5,405 bases of DNA, taken from assembly GCA_024710675.1 (NCBI GenBank), contig JANJUH010000505.1:1-5405 (forward strand). The letters run 5' to 3'. Of the stretch, positions 1 to 5,405 are shown in pieces. The stretch's first letter is position 1; each line of letters starts with the position of its first letter. The translations under genes and the position numbers were made by a program. The DNA is from Lysobacterales bacterium. Its GTDB lineage: Bacteria > Pseudomonadota > Gammaproteobacteria > Xanthomonadales > SZUA-5. Below the pieces are notes generated by a model. It searched no databases and was not told the origin of the DNA. It saw only the letters and a list, made by a program, of their open reading frames with translations.

Positions 1-1
1 G

Positions 2-340
2 GTGCTCGGCGAGCTGTTGCCGAAGCGCTTCGCGCAGCGCCTGTGCGAGTACGCCTTCGAGAGCCGGCCGATGCGCACTTACACGCCGAAGGAACTCGAG
101 GCCATCGCCACGCAACTGGCGCACTGGCCGCTGGTCTGCAGTGGCACCGAGGGTTACCGCACCGCCGAGGTCACGCTGGGTGGCGTCGATACCCGGGAAG
201 TGTCGTCGAGCACGATGGAATCACGGCGCCTGCCGGGTCTGTATTTCGTCGGCGAGGTGCTCGATGTCACCGGCTGGCTGGGCGGATACAACTTCCAGTG
301 GGCCTGGGCTTCGGGGCACGCGGCGGGGCAGCACGCGTGA
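2..340 (+). CDS. BaiN/YhiN (HI0933) family flavoprotein, C-terminal fragment
   Basis: Only the last 112 or so residues are in the window; the true start lies to the left, and the GTG at position 2 is just an internal codon. The family consists of FAD-dependent NAD(P)/FAD oxidoreductase-like proteins, including BaiN/YhiN, whose physiological substrates are mostly unknown. The fragment shows the typical C-terminal FAD-binding signature: a GGVDTREV stretch (about residues 60-67), then TMES, then PGLYFVGEVLDVTG and GGYNFQWAWASG up to residue 107. In this family that segment completes the FAD site after the inserted substrate domain. The TGWLGGYN variant fits my recollection of Xanthomonadales homologues, where other bacteria often have DGDTGGYN. 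It ends at a TGA, 28 bases before the convergent gene's stop. No frameshift is visible. The family call is firm; a specific reaction cannot be given. Confidence 0.9.
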   Translation: MLGELLPKRFAQRLCEYAFESRPMRTYTPKELEAIATQLAHWPLVCSGTEGYRTAEVTLGGVDTREVSSSTMESRRLPGLYFVGEVLDVTGWLGGYNFQWAWASGHAAGQHA

Positions 341-368
341 CCCGGAGTGGCCTGGAGTGGATCGGCGG

Positions 369-947
369 CTACGCGCCCTGGCGGTCGGGATGGTTCATCA
401 GGGCCTCGCGCTCGGCGGCATTGGCGTAGAGCCGTGCCGCGATCAGCCACAGGGCGATGTAGATGGCCGTGAACACCCAGACCTGACCCCAGCCCATCGC
501 AGCGGCGGTGATCGCGGCGGCAAACTGGGCGAGGGCGGTGGCATGGAGGGCATGGGCCATGCCGGCGGGACGCAGGCGGGCGATCAGGGCGCCCAGGATG
601 CCGACGCCGAGGACCGCGAAGAAGATCAGGTTGGCGGGATTGTCCTCGTTGCCGATGATGCCGACGGCGAGGTTGGCCCAGACCATCAGGAATCCGGCGC
701 CGACGGACAGGATGGTCGCGATCAGGTAAGCCTGGTCACGGCTGGCCCGCGCGGCGATTTCCACGGAGCCGCCGGCGATGGCGAGCATGGTGCCGAAGAC
801 GAGGAAGTCGACCAGGGTCCAATTGACCTCGGTACTGAACTGCATGGCGACAGCCGGCGCCAGCAACAGGGCGATGGCCCCGGACCACATCAGCTTGCGC
901 CAGAGGCTGGTGGGCCAGTGGTGGGATCCGATGGTTGCGGTGTTCAT
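369..947 (-). CDS. Conserved multi-pass inner-membrane protein of unknown function
   Basis: This encodes 192 residues, ending at TAG (369-371 on the plus strand). The frame is open further upstream to 1124, but the ATG at 947 is chosen because GGAGG lies six bases before it and the upstream extension is rich in Arg, Pro and His with no membrane character. The protein appears to have five or six membrane helices, roughly at residues 19-36, 46-66, 73-98, 105-123, 131-150 and 154-172. The short polar motif NEDNPAN (100-106) falls between helices 3 and 4, preceded by NLAVGIIG. I recall this pattern from proteobacterial conserved hypothetical proteins, but I know no assigned function. There is no signal peptidase site, catalytic motif or cysteine. 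It lies downstream of the aminotransferase on the same strand but is separated by about 300 bases with repeats, so it probably has its own promoter. The gene call is firm; the function is unknown. Confidence 0.85.
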   Translation of the reverse strand: MNTATIGSHHWPTSLWRKLMWSGAIALLLAPAVAMQFSTEVNWTLVDFLVFGTMLAIAGGSVEIAARASRDQAYLIATILSVGAGFLMVWANLAVGIIGNEDNPANLIFFAVLGVGILGALIARLRPAGMAHALHATALAQFAAAITAAAMGWGQVWVFTAIYIALWLIAARLYANAAEREALMNHPDRQGA

Positions 948-953
948 GGTATG

Positions 954-958
954 CCTCC
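954..958 (-). promoter_or_regulatory. Strong ribosome binding site (GGAGG) for the membrane protein gene
   Basis: The plus strand reads CCTCC here, giving GGAGG on the minus strand, six bases before the ATG at 947. This nearly ideal Shine-Dalgarno sequence decides the start. It argues against the ATG codons farther upstream in the same open frame (1124 and 1115). Confidence 0.8.
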
Positions 959-1089
959 GGTGGTGGGGAGACCGAGGCTGCCCGCAGCAGACGTGAGTGT
1001 CGTGAGCGCGGACTGAGGGTGGGGTGAGGGTTCGGTAAGGGACGGTGATGAGGTGGTCTGGCGGCAAGCGACGCCGTCCTCGGCGAAGG

Positions 1090-1105
1090 ATAGGAGCCGG
1101 GTCGC
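1090..1105 (+). repeat. REP-like element 1 (degenerate, plus orientation)
   Basis: It begins ATAGGAGCCGGG and ends GTCGC. It matches the GTAGGAGC head of the better copies except that the first base of the GTAG tetranucleotide is A. It is the most degenerate of the four and has no inner hairpin of its own, but its TAGGAGCC pairs with element 2. Confidence 0.5.
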
Positions 1106-1114
1106 AAGTATTCA

Positions 1115-1136
1115 TCGCGCCCAAGGGGGCTCCTAC
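1115..1136 (-). repeat. GTAG-type REP-like element 2
   Basis: Read on the minus strand it begins GTAGGAGCCCCC, continues TTGGGC and ends GCGA. It is 22 bases long and differs from element 4 at one position only (G in place of C at 1128 on the plus strand). That change weakens the inner GCGCCC/GGGCGC hairpin by one base pair. Confidence 0.65.
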
Positions 1137-1153
1137 GGGAGGGGGTGGCTCTC

Positions 1154-1176
1154 GCAGGAGCGCGCTCTGCGCGCGA
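1154..1176 (+). repeat. REP-like element 3 (plus orientation)
   Basis: It begins GCAGGAGCGCGC and ends with GCGCGCGA. It contains a perfect 6-bp hairpin: GCGCGC (1160-1165), loop TCT, GCGCGC (1169-1174). The head is GCAG instead of GTAG. Its orientation is opposite to elements 2 and 4. Confidence 0.65.
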
Positions 1177-1199
1177 AAGGACCTTGCGGCCAGTTCGGT

Positions 1200-1221
1200 T
1201 CGCGCCCAAGGGCGCTCCTAC
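1200..1221 (-). repeat. GTAG-type REP-like element 4 (best-formed copy)
   Basis: Read on the minus strand it begins GTAGGAGCGCCC, continues TTGGGCGC and ends GA. The inner hairpin is perfect: GCGCCC (1202-1207), AA, GGGCGC (1210-1215). It starts 28 bases beyond the aminotransferase stop codon in the direction of that gene's transcription, so it could protect or terminate that mRNA. There is no following T-run, so it is not a classical intrinsic terminator. Confidence 0.7.
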
Positions 1222-1249
1222 ATCGTTTTGCCGAGTCCCGAAGCGATCC

Positions 1250-2368
1250 TCAGCGCCCCAATACCGATTTCAGCGCCGCCAGCACCCGATCGACACTCTC
1301 CGGCGTGCTGCTGGCGCCCATCAGGCCGATGCGCCAGACCTTGCCGGCAAGCGGACCGAGGCCGGCGCCGATCTCGATGTTGAACTCGTCGAGCAGGCGG
1401 CGGCGGGTGGGGGCGTCTTCGATGCCCTCGGGGATGCGCACGGCGTTGAGCTGCGGCAGGCGGTGGGCTTCGTCGACGAGGAAGTCGATGCCGAGCGCTT
1501 CGAGTCCAGCGCGCAGGCGCAGGTGGTTGGCGCGGTGGCGGGCCCAGGCGGCTTCGAGGCCTTCCTCCTCCAGCATCACCAGCGACTCGTGCAGGCCGTA
1601 GAGCATGTTGATCGGCGCCGTGTGGTGGTAGCTGCGGGCGCCTTCGCCCTGCCAGTAGGCCATCACCAGGCTCAGGTCGAGGAACCAGCTCTGCACCGGC
1701 GTCTTGCGCGCCTTGAGGGTGTCGACGGCGCGCTGGGAGAAGCTCAGCGGCGACAGGCCCGGCGGTGCGGACAGGCACTTCTGCGAGCCGGAATAGATGG
1801 CGTCGATGCCCCATTCGTCGACCTCCAGGCGAATGCCGCCGAGGCTGGTGACGGCGTCGACGATGGCGAGGGCGCCGTGGTCGCGGGCCAGCTTGCACAA
1901 GGTGGCGGCATCGGATTCGACGCCCGTCGAGGTTTCGGCGTGGACGAAGGCCAGCGCCTTCGCGCCCGGGTTGGCCTTCAGCGCGGCCTCGACCTTGGCC
2001 GGATCGACCGGGCGACCGAAGTCGTCGTCCACCATCACGGCGTTAGCGCCGCAGCGGATCACGTTCTCGCGCATGCGGCCGCCGAAGACGCCGTTGCGGC
2101 AGACGATCACCGTGTCGCCGGGTTCGATCAGGTTGACGAAACAGGTCTCCATGCCGGCGGAGCCCGGCGCCGAGACCGGGATGGTCAACGCGTTCTGCGT
2201 ACGGAAGGCCCGGCGCATCAGGGCCTTGAGCTCGTCCATCATGCCGACGAAGAGCGGATCGAGATGACCGATGGTCGGGCGGGCGAGGGCGGCGAGCACG
2301 CGCTCTGGCACATTCGAGGGCCCGGGGCCAAGCAGCAGGCGTTGCGGCGGATGGAAGGAAGCGGTCAT
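1250..2368 (-). CDS. Class V PLP-dependent aminotransferase, alanine/serine-glyoxylate type
   Basis: This complete 372-residue protein is close to the usual family length. It is a cytosolic fold-type I PLP enzyme that should transfer an amino group between alanine or serine and glyoxylate or pyruvate. The N-terminal LLLGPGPSNVP (11-21) and IGHLDP (33-38) are family signatures. APGSAGMET (67-75) matches the cofactor phosphate-binding loop region. Asp171 in VDAVTSLGG should contact the pyridine nitrogen. Lys197 in YSGSQKCLSAPPG is the Schiff-base lysine. YHHTAPI (247-253) and Arg346 in WRIGLMG (the substrate-carboxylate arginine) are present, so all key residues are intact. The sequence can be aligned throughout with human AGXT from memory. 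The start at 2368 suits the family N-terminus; its Shine-Dalgarno is weak (GGA seven bases upstream). It is divergent from ccoH. Alanine-glyoxylate, serine-glyoxylate and serine-pyruvate activity cannot be separated from sequence alone; a ureidoglycine aminotransferase is less likely, as no purine genes are visible. Confidence 0.93.
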   Translation of the reverse strand: MTASFHPPQRLLLGPGPSNVPERVLAALARPTIGHLDPLFVGMMDELKALMRRAFRTQNALTIPVSAPGSAGMETCFVNLIEPGDTVIVCRNGVFGGRMRENVIRCGANAVMVDDDFGRPVDPAKVEAALKANPGAKALAFVHAETSTGVESDAATLCKLARDHGALAIVDAVTSLGGIRLEVDEWGIDAIYSGSQKCLSAPPGLSPLSFSQRAVDTLKARKTPVQSWFLDLSLVMAYWQGEGARSYHHTAPINMLYGLHESLVMLEEEGLEAAWARHRANHLRLRAGLEALGIDFLVDEAHRLPQLNAVRIPEGIEDAPTRRRLLDEFNIEIGAGLGPLAGKVWRIGLMGASSTPESVDRVLAALKSVLGR

Positions 2369-2522
2369 GGCGGCATCCGGCGTGAAGGCGATGTCAGGCG
2401 TATACCGCGGCGGCGTCGAGTCGGGAAGCGAACACGCCTGCAGGGCGTCTGACCTCGATCAACACCTGGGCCGGCGAAACAGGGCAAGCTAAACCATTGC
2501 ATTCTCTGATACTGGACCTGAC
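2369..2522. promoter_or_regulatory. Divergent promoter region between the aminotransferase and ccoH
   Basis: These 154 bases lie between two divergent start codons, so both promoters should be here. On the minus strand a weak -10-like TATACG (2399-2404 on the plus strand) could serve the aminotransferase, with a poor -35 (TTCCCG, 17-base spacing). On the plus strand two -10-like sequences precede ccoH: CAAGCT (2485-2490) and GATACT (2508-2513). The second would give an almost leaderless transcript. A short dyad, ACGCC (2434-2438) and GGCGT (2444-2448), sits just upstream of the FNR-like site. The ccoH frame is closed by TAA at 2490-2492. The individual promoter elements are low-confidence readings. 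Confidence 0.45.
2449..2462 (+). promoter_or_regulatory. Possible FNR/ANR-type binding site upstream of ccoH
   Basis: CTGACCTCGATCAA matches the FNR/ANR consensus TTGAT-N4-ATCAA at eight of ten defined positions. One half-site (ATCAA) is perfect and the TGA-N6-TCA core is intact. Its centre at 2455.5 would be 41.5 bases before a start site at 2497, which is where CAAGCT (2485-2490) as a -10 would place it. That is the classical activating position for FNR-class regulators. FNR-family control of cbb3 oxidase and its assembly genes is well known in proteobacteria. A match this short can occur by chance, and the -10 is poor. Confidence 0.35.
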
Positions 2523-3020
2523 ATGAGCGAAGCCCTGGCTGTGGCGGCACCCAAGGACACTCCCGCCAGCCGCTGGCCCTGGCACTGGCTGATCTTCCTG
2601 CCGGTGGTCGCCTCCGTCATCGCCGGCCTGACCACGCTGGGAATCGCCATCAAGTACGGTGACAAGCCACTGCCGGCCGCGGTGGCGCGCACGGGTCCCG
2701 TGCAATACGGTCATGTGGTGGGGCAGATGCAGGCGCGCGAGGCCGGGGTGTCGGGCAGCGCTGACATCGACGGTAGCCGGGTCGCCCTGCAGCTGACCGC
2801 CGCCAGCTCGCCGGACACGCTCGAGTTGCGGCTCTGGCATCCGACCGAACGCAGCCGTGACCACGTGATCGTGTTGCGCGCGGCCGGTGATGGTCGCTAC
2901 ATCGGCGAATTGCGCGATCCGGTCGGCGGCTATCACGCCCGGCTGGCGGCGACCGATGGAGCCTGGCAAATCCCGGGCGTGTGGTCGGCCGATGCGCGGG
3001 GCTTAAGCTTCGTCCCATGA
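2523..3020 (+). CDS. ccoH: CcoH/FixH-like membrane protein for cbb3 oxidase assembly
   Basis: This encodes 165 residues. The N-terminus has a short polar stretch, then WPWHWLIFLPVV leading one membrane helix at about 22-44, ending in KYGDKP. The rest (45-165) should be a periplasmic domain. Its second half has the FixH-like pattern of alternating beta strands: LRLWHPTERSRD (102-113), VIVLRAAGDGRYIGEL (115-130) and GAWQIPGVW (146-154). CcoH/FixH is a small protein required for assembly or stability of cbb3-type cytochrome c oxidase. The DDYYKQG-type motif expected just after the helix is not recognisable, so this is a divergent member. The ATG at 2523 is the only possible start: TAA lies in frame at 2490-2492 with no start codon between, and a weak GGA lies six bases upstream. 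The stop overlaps the next start (ATGA), so it is probably translated together with ccoI. The call rests partly on that neighbour. Confidence 0.75.
   Translation: MSEALAVAAPKDTPASRWPWHWLIFLPVVASVIAGLTTLGIAIKYGDKPLPAAVARTGPVQYGHVVGQMQAREAGVSGSADIDGSRVALQLTAASSPDTLELRLWHPTERSRDHVIVLRAAGDGRYIGELRDPVGGYHARLAATDGAWQIPGVWSADARGLSFVP
3017..3020 (+). other. ATGA start-stop overlap joining ccoH and ccoI
   Basis: The ATG of ccoI (3017-3019) overlaps the TGA of ccoH (3018-3020). No good Shine-Dalgarno precedes the ccoI start, so it probably depends on ribosomes finishing ccoH (termination-reinitiation). This supports a single operon and a fixed ratio of the two proteins. Confidence 0.8.
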
Positions 3021-5405
3021 GCGCGGCCGGTCGGTGTTTCCATTGCCAGGAGCCGATGCCGGCCGGGCTTGATCTGCGTGCCCGTACCGGTGCCGGTTCC
3101 GAACCCGTGTGCTGCACCGGCTGCCAGGCGGCGGTGGAGTGGATCCACGGTCAGGGCCTGCAGGATTACTACCGCCTGCGCTGCGAGGGAGTCGGCCCCG
3201 GTCGCGGCGGTGAGGGTGATTTCGGCCTCTACGACCGCCCGGCCGTGCTGCGCTACTACGGGCGCGCCTTGCCGGAGGGCATTTCGGAGATCACGCTCGG
3301 CATCGAGGGACTGCGCTGCGCGGCCTGCACCTGGCTGATCGAGCGCGCACTGGGCGCGGTGCCGGCGGTGACGCGTGTCGAGGTGCATCCGCTGACCCAG
3401 CGTGTGACGCTGCGCTGGCGCACTGGCGAGGTGGCCCTGTCGGAACTGGCGGCGCGGCTGGCGGCCCTCGGTTATCCGCCGCACCTGGCCGATCCGGCGC
3501 GGGAACACGAGCGCATCCGCCAGGAACGACGCACGGCGATGAAACGGCTGGTGATTGCCGGCGTCGGCATGATGCAGGCGATGATGTATGCGGTGGCGCT
3601 GTATGCCGGAGCCTTCGAAGGCATGGATCCGGCGGTGCGCGATTTCTTCCGCTGGGTCAGCATGGCGGTCGCGGCGCCCGTGCTGTTCTACGCCGGCCAG
3701 CCCTTCTTCCGGGGTGCCTGGAAGGAATGGAGCGCGCGTCGGCTGGGCATGGACACGCCGGTGACGATCGCACTGGTGCTGGCCTTTTTCGCCAGCGTGT
3801 ACGAGTCGGCGCGGGGCGGCCACGAGGTCTATTTCGACTCGGTGACCATGTTCGTCTTCTTCCTGCTGCTGGGACGCTATGCCGAGCAGTCGGTGCGTCA
3901 CCGCGCGCAGGTCAGTCTGGGCGCGCTGGCCAGCGGCCTGCCGGCCGTCGCGCGCCGCTGGCGCGACGGCGTGATCGAAGAGATTGCAACGATCGAGCTC
4001 GAGCCCGGCGACGAGGTGCAGGTGGCGGCCGGCACGACGATTCCGGCCGATGGCGTGTTGCTGGCCGAGTCGGCCGAAGTCGACGAGGCACTGCTTTCCG
4101 GCGAGTCGCGCCCGGTGGCGCGGCGGCCTGGCGATCATGTGCTGGCGGGTAGCGTGGCGATCGGTCGGCCGCTGCGCTTGCGGGTGGAGCGGCTGGGTGC
4201 CGCCACTGCGCTGTCCTCCTTGGCGCGAATGGCCGATGCCGCGCAGTCCGAGAAGCCGGAATCATTGGCGGTGGCCGAGCGCGTCGCACGCCTGTTCATC
4301 GCGCGCATCTTGGTGCTGAGCGCCGTGACTGGGCTGATCTGGCTGTGGTGGGACCCGAGCCGCGCCTTTGCGGTCTCGCTGTCGGTGCTGGTGGTGTCGT
4401 GTCCGTGCGCGCTGTCGCTGGCGTTGCCGACCGCGCTCGCAGCGGCCAGCCAGCGCCTGGCGCGCCTGGGCATGCTGGTGCTGCGCCCGGCGGCGCTGGA
4501 ACAACTGGCCGAGGTGCGCCAGGTGGTGCTCGACAAGACCGGCACGCTGACCGACGGACTGGTGCGAATCGCCCGGGTCGAGACGGTGGCGGGCGTCGAC
4601 AGCTCGCGGGCCTTGGGTCTGGCGGCGGCGCTGGAACGCGAGGCACACCATCCGATTGCGCGGGCCTTCGCGGGGCTCGGCGAGGGCATCGAGGTGAGTG
4701 AAGCCCGCCAAGTGGCGGGGGAGGGCGTCGAGGGCGTAATCGCCGGCCGCCTCCATCGTTTGGGTCGTGCCGCCTGGGCCTGCTCGCCGACGACGCGCTC
4801 GCGCTGTCCCGGCGAATCGGACATCGTGCTCGCGTGCGGGGGCGAACCGCTGGCGGGATTCCGTCTCGACGATCGCCTTCGTGATGACGCGCCGCAAACA
4901 CTCGCCCACCTGCGCGAGCTCGAACTGACGCCGATCCTGCTCAGCGGCGACAGCGCGCCGCGGGTGGTGGCAGTGGCCGACCGCCTGGGTATCGAGCGCT
5001 GGTACGCCGACCAACGACCGGAAGGCAAGATCGAGCAGCTCGATCGCCTGCAGGCGGTTGACGGACCGGCACTGATGGTGGGCGATGGCATCAACGACGC
5101 ACCCGTGCTGGCGCGCGCCCGCGTGTCGGTGGCGATGGGGCAGGGCGCCGACCTGGCCAAGGCACACGCCGACATGGTTCTGCTGGGACAGCGGCTGTCG
5201 GCGCTGCCCGAAGCGATCGACCTGGCGCGGCGCACGGTGGCGACGATTCGCCAGAACCTGCGCCTGTCCTATGGCTACAACGCGCTGGCCATCCCGGTAG
5301 CGGCCATGGGATTCGTCCCGCCCTGGCTGGCTGCGATCGGCATGAGCCTGAGTTCGCTGGTGGTGGTGTGGAACTCGATGCGTCTGATGAAGTCGACGGC
5401 TGCAG
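3017..5405 (+). CDS. ccoI: CcoI/FixI-type Cu(I)-exporting P1B ATPase for cbb3 oxidase (3' end outside window)
   Basis: Translation from 3017 gives 796 residues without a stop; the protein is nearly complete, since the last expected helix is present. It should pump Cu(I) out of the cytoplasm to supply the cbb3 oxidase copper centre. Domains in order: a cysteine-rich N-terminus (CFHC at 7-10, CCTGC at 32-36) typical of the CcoI/FixI ATPase metal-binding domain; a heavy-metal-associated domain with CAAC (101-104); four helices (about 178-200, 212-231, 247-265, 272-290); the actuator loop SGES (361-364); helices about 426-446 and 450-473 carrying the metal-site CPC (462-464); phosphorylated Asp506 in DKTGT; HP (545-546) and GEG (568-570) of the nucleotide domain; GDGIND (689-694); and two last helices with YN (754-755) and MSLSS (776-780), the Cu(I)-class signature. 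All catalytic residues are intact. The N-terminal CxxC/CCxxC domain and the CcoH-like partner favour CcoI over a detoxifying CopA. Actuator SGES replaces the commoner TGES. Confidence 0.95.
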   Translation, partial: MSAAGRCFHCQEPMPAGLDLRARTGAGSEPVCCTGCQAAVEWIHGQGLQDYYRLRCEGVGPGRGGEGDFGLYDRPAVLRYYGRALPEGISEITLGIEGLRCAACTWLIERALGAVPAVTRVEVHPLTQRVTLRWRTGEVALSELAARLAALGYPPHLADPAREHERIRQERRTAMKRLVIAGVGMMQAMMYAVALYAGAFEGMDPAVRDFFRWVSMAVAAPVLFYAGQPFFRGAWKEWSARRLGMDTPVTIALVLAFFASVYESARGGHEVYFDSVTMFVFFLLLGRYAEQSVRHRAQVSLGALASGLPAVARRWRDGVIEEIATIELEPGDEVQVAAGTTIPADGVLLAESAEVDEALLSGESRPVARRPGDHVLAGSVAIGRPLRLRVERLGAATALSSLARMADAAQSEKPESLAVAERVARLFIARILVLSAVTGLIWLWWDPSRAFAVSLSVLVVSCPCALSLALPTALAAASQRLARLGMLVLRPAALEQLAEVRQVVLDKTGTLTDGLVRIARVETVAGVDSSRALGLAAALEREAHHPIARAFAGLGEGIEVSEARQVAGEGVEGVIAGRLHRLGRAAWACSPTTRSRCPGESDIVLACGGEPLAGFRLDDRLRDDAPQTLAHLRELELTPILLSGDSAPRVVAVADRLGIERWYADQRPEGKIEQLDRLQAVDGPALMVGDGINDAPVLARARVSVAMGQGADLAKAHADMVLLGQRLSALPEAIDLARRTVATIRQNLRLSYGYNALAIPVAAMGFVPPWLAAIGMSLSSLVVVWNSMRLMKSTAA

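Larger units (their letters stand above)
1090..1221. repeat. Cluster of four REP-like elements in two inverted pairs (BIME-like)
   Basis: Four related elements alternate in orientation: plus (1090-1105), minus (1115-1136), plus (1154-1176) and minus (1200-1221). Within each pair the outer ends are complementary over 8 bases: TAGGAGCC (1091-1098) with GGCTCCTA (1128-1135), and AGGAGCGC (1156-1163) with GCGCTCCT (1212-1219). Each pair could therefore fold into a large cruciform or RNA stem. This resembles the paired REP organisation called BIME in enterobacteria and the GTAG-headed REPs described in Stenotrophomonas maltophilia (SMAG). Such elements are normally dispersed by a RAYT (TnpA_REP) transposase encoded elsewhere; none is in this window. 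Possible roles include transcript stabilisation or termination. The pattern is directly visible; the family assignment is inference. Confidence 0.7.
948..1249. other. Non-coding intergenic region with palindromic repeats
   Basis: This 302-base gap lies between the aminotransferase stop and the membrane protein start, both on the minus strand. The half nearer the aminotransferase (1090-1221) holds four REP-like elements. The half nearer the membrane protein (948-1080) shows no coding character and should contain that gene's promoter, but I see no convincing -35/-10 pair. I also see no intrinsic terminator with a T-run after the aminotransferase stop; the element at 1200-1221 is the only strong hairpin near it. 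Frames crossing the gap are arginine- and proline-rich, as expected of chance open frames in G+C-rich DNA. Confidence 0.75.

Noticed and set aside
141..1016. A 291-codon plus-strand frame across the flavoprotein end and the membrane protein gene
   Set aside because: It begins inside the flavoprotein in another frame and then runs antisense to the membrane protein. Its Asp/Gly-rich product has no domain character, and the opposite strand has a strong ribosome binding site and clear helices.
948..1124. An N-terminal extension of the membrane protein to the ATG at 1124
   Set aside because: The added 59 residues are Arg/Pro/His-rich and overlap the REP cluster, and the ATG at 947 has a GGAGG at ideal spacing.
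1200..1221. An intrinsic terminator for the aminotransferase gene
   Set aside because: There is a strong hairpin, but no T-run follows it on the minus strand, and the element is part of a repeat family, so I list it as a REP-like repeat only.
1090..1221. A CRISPR array or integron-like attachment array
   Set aside because: The units alternate in orientation, are spaced by only about 9-24 bases, and have inner hairpins; direct repeats with uniform spacers are absent and no cas or integrase gene is nearby.
1145..2452. A 435-codon open frame on the plus strand opposite the aminotransferase
   Set aside because: It is antisense to a clearly real gene with all catalytic residues. Its product is rich in Gly, Ala, Arg, His and Val without recognisable domains, and it runs through the REP cluster. 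Long antisense frames are expected in G+C-rich DNA.
2933..4138. A 401-codon open frame on the minus strand opposite ccoH-ccoI
   Set aside because: It is antisense to the CcoI frame, which has a full set of P-type ATPase motifs. Its product is Arg/His/Ala-rich and matches no family I know, and a GTGTGTGT tract arises only from the complement of Val/Pro codons.
4135..5235. A 366-codon minus-strand frame rich in Ser, Arg and Ala
   Set aside because: It is the mirror of the CcoI nucleotide-binding and phosphorylation domains. Its low-complexity composition is typical of a shadow frame.
3017..5405. A general copper-detoxification CopA
   Set aside because: The motifs are shared, but the N-terminal CFHC/CCTGC domain and the overlapping CcoH-like gene favour the CcoI/FixI oxidase-assembly type.

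Overview
The window is G+C-rich (roughly two thirds by eye) with a strong preference for G or C at third codon positions. It looks like a gammaproteobacterial chromosome, most plausibly of the Xanthomonadales/Lysobacterales. Three things support this: the C-terminal sequence of the flavoprotein at the left edge, GTAG-type REP palindromes like those described in Stenotrophomonas, and a ccoH-ccoI gene pair for cbb3 oxidase maturation. The lineage is an inference. Nothing here points to a phage, plasmid or transposon.

Layout, left to right. (1) 2-340, plus strand: the 3' end of a BaiN/YhiN (HI0933-family) flavoprotein. (2) 369-947, minus strand: a 192-residue multi-pass membrane protein of unknown function, convergent with the first gene. 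(3) 948-1249: a non-coding gap holding four REP-like palindromic elements arranged as two inverted pairs. (4) 1250-2368, minus strand: a complete class V PLP-dependent aminotransferase of the alanine/serine-glyoxylate type. (5) 2369-2522: a divergent promoter region with an FNR/ANR-like dyad. (6) 2523-3020, plus strand: a small single-pass membrane protein resembling CcoH/FixH. (7) 3017-5405, plus strand: a copper-transporting P1B-type ATPase of the CcoI/FixI (CopA2) type. It overlaps the previous gene by four bases and stays open to the right edge.

How the genes work together. The clear functional unit is ccoH-ccoI. CcoI exports Cu(I) across the inner membrane for insertion into the binuclear centre of cbb3-type cytochrome c oxidase. 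CcoH is a small membrane factor needed for assembly or stability of the same enzyme. The ATGA overlap suggests coupled translation. The FNR-like site upstream would fit low-oxygen induction but is unproven. The aminotransferase is divergent from this unit and has no evident link to it. The membrane protein lies downstream of the aminotransferase on the same strand, but the roughly 300-base REP-containing gap makes tight co-transcription doubtful.

I found no convincing undescribed system. The points most worth a second look are the GTAG-type REP quartet, the divergent CcoH-like protein, the absence of ccoG directly upstream of ccoH, and the possible FNR/ANR site.
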